This document shows, piece after piece, positions 27,366-40,520 of a DNA stretch of 64,000 bases. The DNA is from Pseudomonas sp. RIT-PI-S (GTDB lineage: Bacteria > Pseudomonadota > Gammaproteobacteria > Pseudomonadales > Pseudomonadaceae), in the NCBI RefSeq assembly GCF_025642975.1, contig NZ_JANZKJ010000009.1, positions 62,001 through 126,000 of the forward strand, written 5' to 3'. Under the pieces are notes generated by a model, which made no database searches, had not been told where the DNA came from, and worked only from the letters and a program-made list of their open reading frames with translations. The stretch's first letter is position 1. Each line of letters starts with the position of its first letter. Made by a program: the position numbers and the translations under genes.

Positions 27366-28406
27366 GTGGAGTTTCTCTCCGAATACCTGGGCTTTCTCGC
27401 CCGTACCGTTACCGTGGTCATCGCGTTGCTCGTGGTATTTGCCGGCATCGCCTCGTTGCGCGCCAAGGGGCGTCGCAAGGGCGGTGGGCATTTGCAGGTC
27501 ACTCGCCTGAACGACCTCTACAAGGGCCTGCGTGAACGCCTTGAGGCCGCGCTGCTGGATAAAGACGGCCTCAAGCGGTTGCGCAAGCAGCAAGCGCGAG
27601 ATGAAAAGGCGGAGCGCAAGGCTAAGGCGAAAAACAAAGCCGTGGATGCCAAAGGGCGGGTGTTCGTGCTCGACTTCGACGGCGATATAAAGGCTTCGGC
27701 CACCGAAAGCCTGCGCCATGAAATCACCGCGCTGCTGACCCTGGCCACGCCCAAGGACGAAGTGGTGCTGCGGCTGGAAAGCGGCGGCGGCATGGTTCAC
27801 AGCTACGGCCTGGCCTCCTCGCAACTGGCGCGCATCCGCCAGGCCGGCGTGCCGTTGACGGTATGCGTCGATAAAGTCGCGGCAAGCGGCGGCTACATGA
27901 TGGCCTGCATCGGCGAGAAGATCGTCAGCGCGCCGTTTGCCGTGCTGGGCTCGATCGGCGTGGTGGCGCAGCTTCCCAACTTGCACCGGTTGCTGCGCAA
28001 GCATGACATTGACGTTGAGTTGCACACCGCTGGGGAATACAAGCGCACCCTGACGGTGTTCGGCGAGAACACGGAAAAAGGCCGCGAGAAATTTCAGGAA
28101 GACCTGGACATCACCCACCGCCTGTTCAAGAACTTCGTGGTGCATTACCGGCCGCAGTTGTCGATCGACGAAGTGGCGACCGGTGAAGTGTGGCTGGGGG
28201 TGGCGGCGCTGGAACGCAAGCTGGTGGACGAAATCAAGACCAGCGACGAGTACCTGGCGGAAAAAGCTCGTACCGCGGAGCTGTTCCACCTGCATTACGC
28301 CGAGCGCAAAAGCCTGACCGAGCGAGTGGGCCTGGCGGCCAGCGGCGCCTTCGAACAGGTGGTTGGGCGGCTGTGGAACAAGCTGGCCGAGGCGAGGTTC
28401 TGGTAG
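27366..28406 (+). CDS. sohB: Inner-membrane peptidase SohB
   Basis: Starts at GTG 27366 with CAGGAG six bases upstream; 346 aa, beginning VEFLSEYLGFLARTV. The membrane helix at residues 9-30 anchors it in the inner membrane, and a basic linker follows. The serine protease core carries VLRLESGGGMVHSYGLA and DKVAASGGYMMACIG, where the serine in ASGGY is the nucleophile, then SAPFAVLGSIGVVAQ. SohB belongs to the S49 (SppA-like) family. It is divergent from the histidine phosphatase gene. Confidence 0.92.
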   Translation: MEFLSEYLGFLARTVTVVIALLVVFAGIASLRAKGRRKGGGHLQVTRLNDLYKGLRERLEAALLDKDGLKRLRKQQARDEKAERKAKAKNKAVDAKGRVFVLDFDGDIKASATESLRHEITALLTLATPKDEVVLRLESGGGMVHSYGLASSQLARIRQAGVPLTVCVDKVAASGGYMMACIGEKIVSAPFAVLGSIGVVAQLPNLHRLLRKHDIDVELHTAGEYKRTLTVFGENTEKGREKFQEDLDITHRLFKNFVVHYRPQLSIDEVATGEVWLGVAALERKLVDEIKTSDEYLAEKARTAELFHLHYAERKSLTERVGLAASGAFEQVVGRLWNKLAEARFW

Positions 28407-28471
28407 GCGTTATGTACCGCGGCGCCTAACGCCACCTACCTACCATCGGGCCTCCCAAACCGGAGGCCCCC

Positions 28472-31400
28472 ATGACCGATACTCTTCCTGTAGATCCGCT
28501 TCCCCATCAGGGGTTTGTGCTGTCGCGCTTACCCGAGTGGTTGCGCCATGCCACCGCCGAGCAGCGGGCTCGACTGCGCCATTTGGCCGTCGACGCTGAG
28601 GCCGCGCGACAAGCATTCAAGCAAGCGGCCCACAGCCTGCCAGTGCTTCAAGACTTTGCCCTTCAGCGCTTGCACTCAGCGCTGGCGCCGGCGTTCAGCG
28701 GCCCAGTCGACTTCCAGCAGGCGGTGCTGCGCTGGGTCGACCCTGCCGGCAAACAGCCTACGCTCCAACGGACGTTGCTCGAGGCGGCGCTGTTTAACTT
28801 CCATCAGCGCGATACTTACCCCGGCGCTTACGGCGAAGGCTCTGGCTTGTTTGCCGGGGTTACCGCCACCGGGGAGGTGGACCTGACCCGGCCACTGACG
28901 CTGCGCCCGGAAGCCTTCGCCAGCCGCTGCCGGGCACTCGACTTGGGCGGGGCCTTCCAGCGGCAAATTAGCGAGCACGTGACCACCCAGCTACCAGGAA
29001 GGGAACGTGAAATCACTTCAACGCCCCCATTCGCCTGGCGGGTATTCCACGCCCAGCGCAAGGCCTTCATGGCGGCCGCGGGCGAGGCGCGTCTACAGGG
29101 CAAGCTAGGGGAGGAGGGGGAAGCCCTGTTGGCCCACCTGCGGTTGACGACAGGCCCGGTCACGCCCATCGCCTCGCAGGCGCAGCGGCTCGCCTTGTTT
29201 GACTTTCCCCTGTCGGGCCTGCTCGTGTTCACCCCGCAACCGTCGGTGAGCCATACGCGACGGATAGTGGCTTATATTCCGGGGGACCCGCAGGGCAGCG
29301 TAAGCGAGTATGCCGACGCTCGTGCTTTCGCAGTCACTCTGGCCACACGCCTCCAGGCTCCGGCGTTCTTGACGTTGCTCGCCAGCTTCGTGCCGTTGGC
29401 GAGGCGGCCGGCGTTCGTCCAGCGAGTCAATACGGCGCTGGCTCCCGATGGGTGGCTGGCGCCTCACCTGAGCTGGGCGCCAACCCCGATCAGTGGTGAT
29501 CCTTTCGTTGAGCATTACCGGGCGTGGGCGCAGCAAACCTTGGCCGAAGCGGCCACCGTGGCGGTGCCGACCGCCCAAGTCGATCATCGCGATACGTTCG
29601 ATCGCTACGCCCAGTGGGTCGAAGTCGGCGAGCAGTTGGGCACAAGCCTGGCCTTGCTGGTAGGGTCGGCGCTGCCCGGCATCAACCTTATCGCCGACGC
29701 GATCGTGCTTTCGCAGAGCCTGTACAGCGTTTACCAGGGGGTGCACGCGTGGCGCCGCGGTGAGAACCACGCGGCCTTGGAACACCTGTTCGGGGCAGTG
29801 GAAAACGCAGGGTTCTTTGGCTTGGGTAAACGCCCTGAAGTGAGTGCGCCAACCTTGGATTTTGCCCGTCAACTGGTGCCAGTGGTTGCCGCTGACGGCC
29901 AGGTGCGCTTGTGGCGGCCGGACCTCGAAGATTTTCGCGCGCTGCAATCGCCCCCGGCTGGGCTCGAGCCCGATGGCAATGGGGTGTATCGCCATCATGA
30001 CAACGCCTGGGTACGGATCGACGGGCGTTATCACCAGGTGGGCTCAGCCCTCACTGCAACTACCGCCCAAGTGCTACATCCCAGCGGCGGGCTTGCCCCG
30101 CTGTTACAGGGCAACGGTGCCGGCGCCTGGCGCGCGCCTCATGAGCGCGTGGCCGAGTGGGACGGCGTCAGGCTGATCCGCCGTTTCGATCCACGTTATG
30201 AGGCCCTTCCAGAGCAAACGCTAGTGGATGCTCAGCAGCTGGCGGGTATCAGCGACGCGCAGCTGCGCTTGGCCCACCTGGACGCTAGCCCCATGCCCCC
30301 ATTGCTGGCAGACCTGCTGGCAAGGCGGTTGGCCGCCCAGGCGCTGGACCTGGCCGTGGCCGCGTTGAACGGCACCCGCCGCCTCGACCGCCTGCCGCTG
30401 CCGCTGGTGGAAGCGCTGCGCGGCATTCCCGGCTGGCCGGCGGAGCTGGCGTTGGAGTACCGCGCCGGCAACGCCGACGTGGTATTCGGCCCAAACGACA
30501 GCGCCCTACGCGTTCGGCTCGACCAGGCCGAACTGGCGGACGGCACCTGGGCGGCCCGGCTTATCGCCCAACTGAGTGGCCAGGCCCTCGATGCGCTGCT
30601 GGGGCCGGAAACCTCCCTGATACCCGCCGCGCCTGCGCATGAAAACTTGGCCCAACGTTGGGCGGCCGCGATCGAGGCGCAGCGTATGGCTCTGGTTAGC
30701 CGCATCGCTGAGCCCGAAACGCCGGCGGACGTTCCACGGCAAACCCTGCGCAGGCAGTTTCCCGGCTTGCCGGCCCCTTGTGTGGAAGCGCTGATGCGTG
30801 GCATTGCCCAACGGCAGCGCCAGGCGCTGGCAGCAGGCCACATGCCACCTGCGCTGGCGGAGCAAGCCGCCGACGCCTTGCGCCAACTGCGGGTGCTGCG
30901 CGCTTGTGATGCGTTGGCCACTGGGGCGAGCAGCCCTGACCGGGAACGGTTGGTGTGTGGGCTGCTGCCGGGCCTGGGCGGGTGGGCCGCCGGGGTGCGC
31001 TTGGAGCTGCGCCGGGAGGTGTTCAACGGCGCACTGTTGCAGGCAATCGGTGATCCAGCCGGCCACGGCGGGATCATCGTCCGCAGTGGCGGGCATTATC
31101 AGGCTTACGACGCCCAAGGGTTGGAGCTCAGCCCACGCGGTGGCCTGGAAGAGGCGATCTACGCCACGCTTCCGGCCTCGGCCCGCGCCGCCGCTGCGCC
31201 GGGCATCGAGAACGCCGCGACCCTGCGCGGCGCCTTGCTCGAGCAGGCCCTAAGCGACCAGGATGCGCTGCGGCCCTTGCTGGGGCTTGCCCGGGGCAAC
31301 CGGCGGTTCTTTCGCCCGCCCAGCCGGCGCAACGGTGCCATTGGCTATGAACTGAGCGGCAGGGGGCGATTGCCAGCAACCTTGCCAGAAAACCCGGATC

Positions 31401-33583
31401 CTTACCGGCAGAGCCTGCGGGCGTTGTTTCCTGAAGTAAGCGAGGCCGAACTGACCGAGCTGCGCGCCGAACTGGGCCAGGATGAGGCCGCTACCACGGC
31501 GCTGGTAAGGCTAAATACCGAATTTGCACGCTTGCGGCTGGAGCTGGCGAATTGGGTCAGGCAGGCCCCGAATGGCCCTGTTGAAACAGCGCATGAACAC
31601 GAAGCGGAGAACCGCCAGGCCGTGGCCGATGAGTTCGTTCGCCTGTGGCAGCGGCGGGAAACCACCTTTGGCTTCGGCGGCCTGGGTTACGGGCTGACAC
31701 TGCGCAGCCTGCCGGTGACGACCTTGCCAACCCTGACGGTACGCTTCGCGCACGTGCAGCGGATCGTGTTGCAGGACATGGGCCTGGCGCGGCTCAGCGA
31801 TACCTTCCTCACAAGCTTCCCCAACCTTAGGTGGCTCGACCTGAGCATGAATCGCCTGGTGGAATTGCCCGCGCTCGAACGGGTGCCAGGCCTCCAGCGC
31901 CTGAGCCTGGATTACACCGGCCCGCGGCAGCTGAGTGAGGTCGTCAGCGCCGCAATGCCCATCGCCGGCACTTTGCGCCAGCTGGACCTGGCAGGTACGG
32001 ACCTGACGATGTCGGCGGCGGACTTCCAGTCGTTGCGGCAATTTCCCGACCTGCGCATGCTTGACCTCGAAGGCAATCTGATCACCCTCGACCAGCAGAC
32101 GGCCAGCGGCTTCGACCACCTGCACCAGCTTGAAGAGCTCAGCTTGAGCGGCAACCCACTGGACCGCGCGCCAGTGGTTGCTCATCTGCGCCAGCTGACG
32201 CTGCTGGACCTTGGCGCGACCAACCTTACGGAGTTCCCGCCGGGGCTGCTCGACCTGATGAACAACGTGCCCATGAGGTTGCGCGATATCAACCTCTCGG
32301 ACAATGCCCTGGAGCACCTGCCAGACCTGGCAGAGACGCGGTTCGTGCAGCTGACGCGGGAGCATTACAACAACGTTGAATCGCAATACTACGGGATCGG
32401 CATCAACCTCAACGCCAACCCCTTGTCGCCCGAAGCGCGGGCGATGCTGCGGCGAGCGGATATAACATTCTTCGTCGAACTGCCCGCTTCGCCGGGATCC
32501 GACGCCGCGGGTGGGGCGGGCGACGAAGACGCCTGGTTGCTCGACTGCCCGCCGCCCTTGGCGGAGCTGATCCGCGCCGAACGCATGGAACATGAGGCCA
32601 CGCCGTTCTACCAGCTGCTCAGCCGTGTGGTGGGCACCGCCGATCATCGCGCCGCCCCCTTGGAAACCCGTCAGCGTACCTGGGCCCTGGTCGAGACCTG
32701 GCTGCGCCCGGCAGAGCACGCCCTTCCGGGCCTGGAGGAACTCCGCCAGCGGCTGTTCGCCTTGGCGCAAGACACCATGGGCACCTGTGCCGACGGTGTG
32801 TCCCTGACCCTGGATGACATGGAGTTCGAGGTGCAAGCCTGGCGTATCGTCGCCAGCTCGCCAACCGCCGGGGACGGGCCGCTGCGTGAGTTGCTGGCGT
32901 TCCAGCGCCGCCTGTGGCGCCGGGCACTGGTAGACGACCGCGCCCGGCGTATCGTTCGTGCGCGGGAGGCACGCTATGACGTGCTAGCCACAGGTTCGGC
33001 GGACAGCGCGCCGCCGCTCGACCCCGCCGATGACCTTGACGATGCGCTGCTGGGAGAGGGTATCGATGAAGTCGAGGTGCGTTTCTACCTGGCCCAACAG
33101 CTTCAGCGCAGCCTCGACCTGCCACCTACCCGGCAGATGCACTACAGCACCCGGGTCAGCCTCTCGACCCTGGCCCGGATAGAGGCTGAGGTAAGGGCGG
33201 CGGACATCGCGCAAGCCTTCGCTACATGGGTTGCGCACCGCCCGGGCTTTCGGACCTACCTGGAGCATGCCCACGCGCAAGCCTTCGAACCGCTGCGCGC
33301 ACCCTGGGACGAGGCGGCAAGCTACTTGTTCAGCCTCAGCACTGAACCTTCGGCCATGGATGCGCCCTGGCCGGCCACATTGAACGGCCTGCGCGAGGTA
33401 TTAACCGACGTTGCCTGGCCGCCTCGGCAGCAGGTGGCGCCTCGGCTGAACGAGCAGCACGTGCGCATCGCGTACGAGTGGATCGGCCAGCAGCGGCAGC
33501 GGTCAGCCGATGCCTTGGCGTTGCAGTTGACTCGCCAGTTACTCGGGCTCGCCAGCCCGGCCTCCCCAACCACGTCTTCCTGA
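28472..33583 (+). CDS. Giant LRR/NEL-type E3 ubiquitin ligase-like protein, copy 2
   Basis: A 1703-aa paralogue of the product of 20885-26032, with the same domain order and shared blocks (FGAVENAGFF versus LGAVENARFL; RRFFRPPSRRNGAIGYELSG versus RRFFRAPTRFADGRLGYALSG). GGAGG lies about six bases before the ATG. Toxin-like N-terminal region to ~650 with a hydrophobic segment near 392-415; LRRs at ~1085-1300 (LRWLDLSMNRLVELPA, LRMLDLEGNLITLD, INLSDNALEHLPD). The NEL domain follows, with TCADGVSLTLDDMEFEV carrying Cys1439 and Asp1441. Divergence from copy 1 is spread along the whole length, so the duplication is not recent. Probably an exported effector or toxin; no route is visible here. Confidence 0.88.
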   Translation: MTDTLPVDPLPHQGFVLSRLPEWLRHATAEQRARLRHLAVDAEAARQAFKQAAHSLPVLQDFALQRLHSALAPAFSGPVDFQQAVLRWVDPAGKQPTLQRTLLEAALFNFHQRDTYPGAYGEGSGLFAGVTATGEVDLTRPLTLRPEAFASRCRALDLGGAFQRQISEHVTTQLPGREREITSTPPFAWRVFHAQRKAFMAAAGEARLQGKLGEEGEALLAHLRLTTGPVTPIASQAQRLALFDFPLSGLLVFTPQPSVSHTRRIVAYIPGDPQGSVSEYADARAFAVTLATRLQAPAFLTLLASFVPLARRPAFVQRVNTALAPDGWLAPHLSWAPTPISGDPFVEHYRAWAQQTLAEAATVAVPTAQVDHRDTFDRYAQWVEVGEQLGTSLALLVGSALPGINLIADAIVLSQSLYSVYQGVHAWRRGENHAALEHLFGAVENAGFFGLGKRPEVSAPTLDFARQLVPVVAADGQVRLWRPDLEDFRALQSPPAGLEPDGNGVYRHHDNAWVRIDGRYHQVGSALTATTAQVLHPSGGLAPLLQGNGAGAWRAPHERVAEWDGVRLIRRFDPRYEALPEQTLVDAQQLAGISDAQLRLAHLDASPMPPLLADLLARRLAAQALDLAVAALNGTRRLDRLPLPLVEALRGIPGWPAELALEYRAGNADVVFGPNDSALRVRLDQAELADGTWAARLIAQLSGQALDALLGPETSLIPAAPAHENLAQRWAAAIEAQRMALVSRIAEPETPADVPRQTLRRQFPGLPAPCVEALMRGIAQRQRQALAAGHMPPALAEQAADALRQLRVLRACDALATGASSPDRERLVCGLLPGLGGWAAGVRLELRREVFNGALLQAIGDPAGHGGIIVRSGGHYQAYDAQGLELSPRGGLEEAIYATLPASARAAAAPGIENAATLRGALLEQALSDQDALRPLLGLARGNRRFFRPPSRRNGAIGYELSGRGRLPATLPENPDPYRQSLRALFPEVSEAELTELRAELGQDEAATTALVRLNTEFARLRLELANWVRQAPNGPVETAHEHEAENRQAVADEFVRLWQRRETTFGFGGLGYGLTLRSLPVTTLPTLTVRFAHVQRIVLQDMGLARLSDTFLTSFPNLRWLDLSMNRLVELPALERVPGLQRLSLDYTGPRQLSEVVSAAMPIAGTLRQLDLAGTDLTMSAADFQSLRQFPDLRMLDLEGNLITLDQQTASGFDHLHQLEELSLSGNPLDRAPVVAHLRQLTLLDLGATNLTEFPPGLLDLMNNVPMRLRDINLSDNALEHLPDLAETRFVQLTREHYNNVESQYYGIGINLNANPLSPEARAMLRRADITFFVELPASPGSDAAGGAGDEDAWLLDCPPPLAELIRAERMEHEATPFYQLLSRVVGTADHRAAPLETRQRTWALVETWLRPAEHALPGLEELRQRLFALAQDTMGTCADGVSLTLDDMEFEVQAWRIVASSPTAGDGPLRELLAFQRRLWRRALVDDRARRIVRAREARYDVLATGSADSAPPLDPADDLDDALLGEGIDEVEVRFYLAQQLQRSLDLPPTRQMHYSTRVSLSTLARIEAEVRAADIAQAFATWVAHRPGFRTYLEHAHAQAFEPLRAPWDEAASYLFSLSTEPSAMDAPWPATLNGLREVLTDVAWPPRQQVAPRLNEQHVRIAYEWIGQQRQRSADALALQLTRQLLGLASPASPTTSS

Positions 33584-33644
33584 GGCGCGTGGATCACCGG
33601 CTTGCCCCGCTGTGCGAGGGGGCCGCCGGTGAACTCGGGTCGCT

Positions 33645-34139
33645 TCAGCGCCGGCGGAACAGCGGCAGGGGTTCGTCGGTGGCGGCCTGGTATGTGACGG
33701 AGAAGTCGCGCAGGCTTTCCAGCGCTTCGTAGGGGTCTTTATCCGGGCGAATGGCGAATGCGTCGAAGCCGCACCGGTGCAAGTAGAACAACTGGTCGCG
33801 CAGCACGTCACCAATCGCCCGCAGCTCGCCCTTGAAGCCGTAGCGGTCGCGCAGCAGGCGCGCGTTGGAGTAGTTACGGCCGTCGGTGAAGGCGGGGAAG
33901 TTCAGCGCAATGACCTGGAATTGCGCCACGTCTTCGCCGATTTCCTCGGCTTCCTCGTCGGCATCCAGCCAGATCCCCAGCCCGCCATCCCGCGCCTTGA
34001 GGGCGTGGGCGTGGTCGCGCCACAGCGCCAGCGGCACGATGTAGTCGTCACAGTTGCTCAGATCATCCAGGGTCACGGTCTTGGGCAGCAGGTGCCAGGT
34101 TTCGTCGACCACCTGGTCGTTCTTAATGATTCGCTGCAT
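33645..34139 (-). CDS. DUF934 protein associated with sulfite reductase
   Basis: Starts at the ATG at 34139 (MQRIIKNDQVVDETWHLLP), 164 aa, overlapping the 3' end of cysI by 17 bases. The central DGRNYSNARLLRDRYGFKGE and DVLRDQLFYLHRCGFDAFA are the DUF934 hallmarks. The family almost always follows cysI-type reductases in pseudomonads and is thought to assist sulfite reduction, but its biochemical role is not established. It is cytoplasmic and clearly an operon partner of cysI. Confidence 0.9.
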   Translation of the reverse strand: MQRIIKNDQVVDETWHLLPKTVTLDDLSNCDDYIVPLALWRDHAHALKARDGGLGIWLDADEEAEEIGEDVAQFQVIALNFPAFTDGRNYSNARLLRDRYGFKGELRAIGDVLRDQLFYLHRCGFDAFAIRPDKDPYEALESLRDFSVTYQAATDEPLPLFRRR

Positions 34140-35781
34140 ACACGCGCTCCTTGAAGGGGTCGATGCCGATACGCTGGTACGTATCGATGAAGCGCTCGTC
34201 TTCGGTGCGCTTTTCCACATAAACGTCGATCAGTTTCTCGATCACGTCCGCCATGTCGTCCTGGGCGAAGGACGGCCCGAGGATCTTGCCGAGGCTGGCG
34301 TCGCGGCTGGCGCTGCCGCCCAGGGATACCTGGTAGAACTCCTCACCTTTCTTGTCCACCCCAAGGATGCCGATATGGCCCACGTGGTGATGGCCGCAAG
34401 CGTTCATGCAGCCGGAGATGTTCAGGTCCAGTTCGCCAATGTCGAACAGGTAGTCCAGGTCATCGAAGCGGCGCTGGATGGACTCGGCGATTGGAATCGA
34501 CTTGGCGTTGGCCAGCGAGCAGAAGTCGCCGCCGGGGCAGCAGATGATGTCCGTCAACAGGCCGATGTTCGGCGTGGCGAACCCTGACTCCCGGGCTTCG
34601 AGCCACAGCGCGTGCAGCTGCGACTGCTCCACGTCGGCGAGGATCACGTTCTGTTCGTGCGAGGTGCGCAGCTGGCCGAAGCTGTAGCGATCGGCCATGT
34701 CGGCGATGGCGTCGAACTGCTTGTCGGTCAGGTCCCCGGGTGCGGTGCCGGTAGGCTTGAGCGACAGCGTGACCGAGGCGTAGCCGGGGCGCTTGTGAGC
34801 GAACACGTTGCGCTGGCGCCAGCGGGCGAACCCAGGGTGCTCGGCATCGAGCTGGGCGAGGGCGTCAGGGATGTGCTCGAGCGCTTTGTATTCGGGGTCG
34901 ACGAAATGCCCGGCGACCCGAGCCACCTCGGCCTCGGTCAAGGTGGTGGCGCCGCCGCGCAGGTGAGCCATTTCTGCCTCGACCTTTTCGGCGAACACGT
35001 CTGGTGTGAGGGCTTTTACCAGGATCTTGATCCGGGCCTTGTACTTGTTGTCTCGTCGGCCGTAGCGGTTGTATACGCGAAGGATGGCGTCCAGGTAGCT
35101 GATCAGGTCCTGCCAGGGCAGGAACTGGTTGATGAACGCGCCGACCACCGGCGTGCGGCCCAGGCCGCCACCGACCAGCACCCGGAAGCCCAGCTCGCCG
35201 GCGGCATTGCGCACTGGCTCCAGGCCGATGTCGTGCACTTCGATGGCGGCGCGGTCGCTGCTGGCGCCGTTGATGGCGATCTTGAACTTGCGTGGCAGGT
35301 AAGCGAACTCGGGGTGGAAGGTGGTCCACTGCCGAACGATCTCGCACCAGGGGCGCGGGTCGACCACTTCATCGGCGGCCACGCCGGCGAACTGGTCGGT
35401 GGTCACGTTACGCAGGCAGTTGCCGCTGGTCTGGATGGCGTGCATCTGCACGGTCGCCAGCTCCGCGAGAATCTCCGGAACGTCTTCCAGCGCCGGCCAG
35501 TTGAACTGAACGTTCTGGCGAGTGCTGATGTGGGCATAGCCTTTGTCGTAGTCGCGAGCGATCTTCGCCAGCATGCGCGCCTGCCGCGAGGTCAGTTGCC
35601 CGTATGGCACCGCCACTCGCAGCATGGGCGCGAAACGCTGGATGTAGAGGCCGTTCTGCAAGCGCAGCGGGCGGAATTCTTCCTCGCTGAGTTCACCTGC
35701 AAGGTAGCGGCGGGTCTGGTCGCGGAACTGCTTGACGCGGTCCTCGATGATCCGTTGATCGTACTCGTCGTAAACGTACAT
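34123..35781 (-). CDS. cysI: Sulfite reductase haemoprotein subunit (CysI)
   Basis: Starts at the ATG at 35781 with AGGACACCT upstream, giving 552 aa (MYVYDEYDQRIIEDRVKQF). The nitrite/sulfite reductase fold is clear: RFAPMLRVAVPYGQLT, STRQNVQFNW and QTSGNCLRNVT bind sirohaem and sulfite. The [4Fe-4S]/sirohaem cysteines lie in DIICCPGGDFCSLANAK and SGCMNACGHHHVGHIG. It reduces sulfite to sulfide for cysteine synthesis. No flavoprotein CysJ is beside it, so it likely uses ferredoxin or another donor. A similar cysI-DUF934 pair is standard in Pseudomonas. Confidence 0.95.
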   Translation of the reverse strand: MYVYDEYDQRIIEDRVKQFRDQTRRYLAGELSEEEFRPLRLQNGLYIQRFAPMLRVAVPYGQLTSRQARMLAKIARDYDKGYAHISTRQNVQFNWPALEDVPEILAELATVQMHAIQTSGNCLRNVTTDQFAGVAADEVVDPRPWCEIVRQWTTFHPEFAYLPRKFKIAINGASSDRAAIEVHDIGLEPVRNAAGELGFRVLVGGGLGRTPVVGAFINQFLPWQDLISYLDAILRVYNRYGRRDNKYKARIKILVKALTPDVFAEKVEAEMAHLRGGATTLTEAEVARVAGHFVDPEYKALEHIPDALAQLDAEHPGFARWRQRNVFAHKRPGYASVTLSLKPTGTAPGDLTDKQFDAIADMADRYSFGQLRTSHEQNVILADVEQSQLHALWLEARESGFATPNIGLLTDIICCPGGDFCSLANAKSIPIAESIQRRFDDLDYLFDIGELDLNISGCMNACGHHHVGHIGILGVDKKGEEFYQVSLGGSASRDASLGKILGPSFAQDDMADVIEKLIDVYVEKRTEDERFIDTYQRIGIDPFKERVYAANH

Positions 35782-35852
35782 AGGTGTCCTGTCTTCAGGC
35801 TGGTCTGCGCTCACGGTCGCGCATTATCTCTTAGCCGGCGGAAGATACCCGT

Positions 35853-35912
35853 TTTGCCATATTCACTAAAGCGAAGTTTTTTTATAAGGAAATAGCTAAT
35901 ACCGATATGCGG
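35853..35912 (-). promoter_or_regulatory. AT-rich promoter region of cysI, possible CysB site
   Basis: The block upstream of cysI is far more AT-rich than its surroundings; on the minus strand it reads TTAGCTATTTCCTTATAAAA, then TTCGCTTTAGTGAATATGG. CysB-regulated promoters of enteric bacteria and pseudomonads have loosely similar TTATTCC-type blocks. The promoter role is likely from position; the CysB assignment is only a guess. Confidence 0.35.
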
Positions 35913-36041
35913 CGATGACGAGCGGCGGGTTCCCGACGGAGTGATTGGCGGTGGCAGCAATGGTGCGCTTGACTGGTACGAACGTCCAACCTCGCTGGAC
36001 GAACGCGCCACACTTCAGAACAACAACAAAGGTACTGCCCG

Positions 36042-36161
36042 ATGCGCCATCACCTGTCCGTGAAGCCGAAAAAACCCGCTCACCATATAGATGCCTGGGC
36101 CACAGCCTTCATGGCGGTGCTGGTGATAGCTGCCGTCGTGTTCTGGGTCGCGACGCATTGA
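36042..36161 (+). CDS. Small single-helix membrane protein, 39 aa
   Basis: ATG at 36042 encodes 39 residues. A basic head (MRHHLSVKPKKPAHHIDAW) precedes one membrane helix (ATAFMAVLVIAAVVFWVATH) that ends the protein. AAAGGT lies 10 bases upstream of the start, a fair ribosome site. It is divergent from cysI and faces the repeat array. The classic head-helix design and codon use suggest a real small membrane protein, but I do not recognise it. It is too short for routine gene callers. Confidence 0.5.
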   Translation: MRHHLSVKPKKPAHHIDAWATAFMAVLVIAAVVFWVATH

Positions 36162-36257
36162 GCGGGTGCGACTTTTCTTTAGGTCTTCAGAGTAAGCGTC
36201 TGATTATGGGCGTTTATTTTTAAAGGGAGAAGTGCGAAAGCCTGCGGAATTGCGCCG

Positions 36258-36772
36258 GTCGCTCCATTCATGGGTTTTGCGCGCTCCGACAGTCGGGCGC
36301 ACGGCGGTAGTGCGTTAACGGCTGTGAGGTTTTTACCGTAACTATCTGATTTTAAGGTTATTGAGGTTTCTCGAGAACCGCTGGTTCGCGGGCTTTTGCC
36401 CGCTCCTACAGTTGGGCGCAGGGCAATAATTCTCCAAAAGCTCTGAGCTTTCGATCGTAATTTATTGATTTGTAAGGTAATCAGGCTTTAGGAGAAACCG
36501 CTGGTTCGCGGGCTTTCGCCCGCTCCTAGAGTCGGGCGCAGGGCATCAATTCTTCTACGGCTCTGAGGTTTTGACCATAATTTATTGATTTGTAAGGTGA
36601 TCAGGGTTTTAGAAGGGCCGCTGGTTCGCGGGCTTCGCCCGCTCCTACAGATCAGTGTGGCGGTCCTCCAAAAGGCGTGAGGTTTAAAGCGTAAATAATT
36701 GATTTTAAAATAATTATGGCTTTGAGGGGAGGGCGTCGGTTCGCGGGCTTTCGCCCGCTCCTACGGGGTGTT
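36258..36772. repeat. Array of five REP-containing units, period ~115-120 bp
   Basis: The palindrome GGTTCGCGGGC-TTTC-GCCCGCTCCTACAG occurs at 36383, 36503, 36623 and 36738, with a decayed copy near 36258. Between them lies a shared AT-rich spacer (TAATTTATTGATTTGTAAGG, AATTCTTC...). Spacing is 120, 120 and 115 bp. The units are thus REP plus a conserved linker, repeated head to tail, between cysI and the metH 3' end. Confidence 0.9.
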
Positions 36773-36824
36773 GAGCACGTCCAATGCTCATGTTTTTGTT
36801 AGGGCCTCTATATAAGCTGTTGAT

Positions 36825-40520
<3,696 letters not shown>

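Noticed and set aside
20885..33583. Mobile island around the NEL genes
   Set aside because: No IS, integrase, tRNA or direct repeats at the borders, and base composition is not clearly different by eye.
36258..36772. CRISPR array or tRNA cluster
   Set aside because: Units are ~120 bp with a REP palindrome and a conserved linker; no tRNA features.
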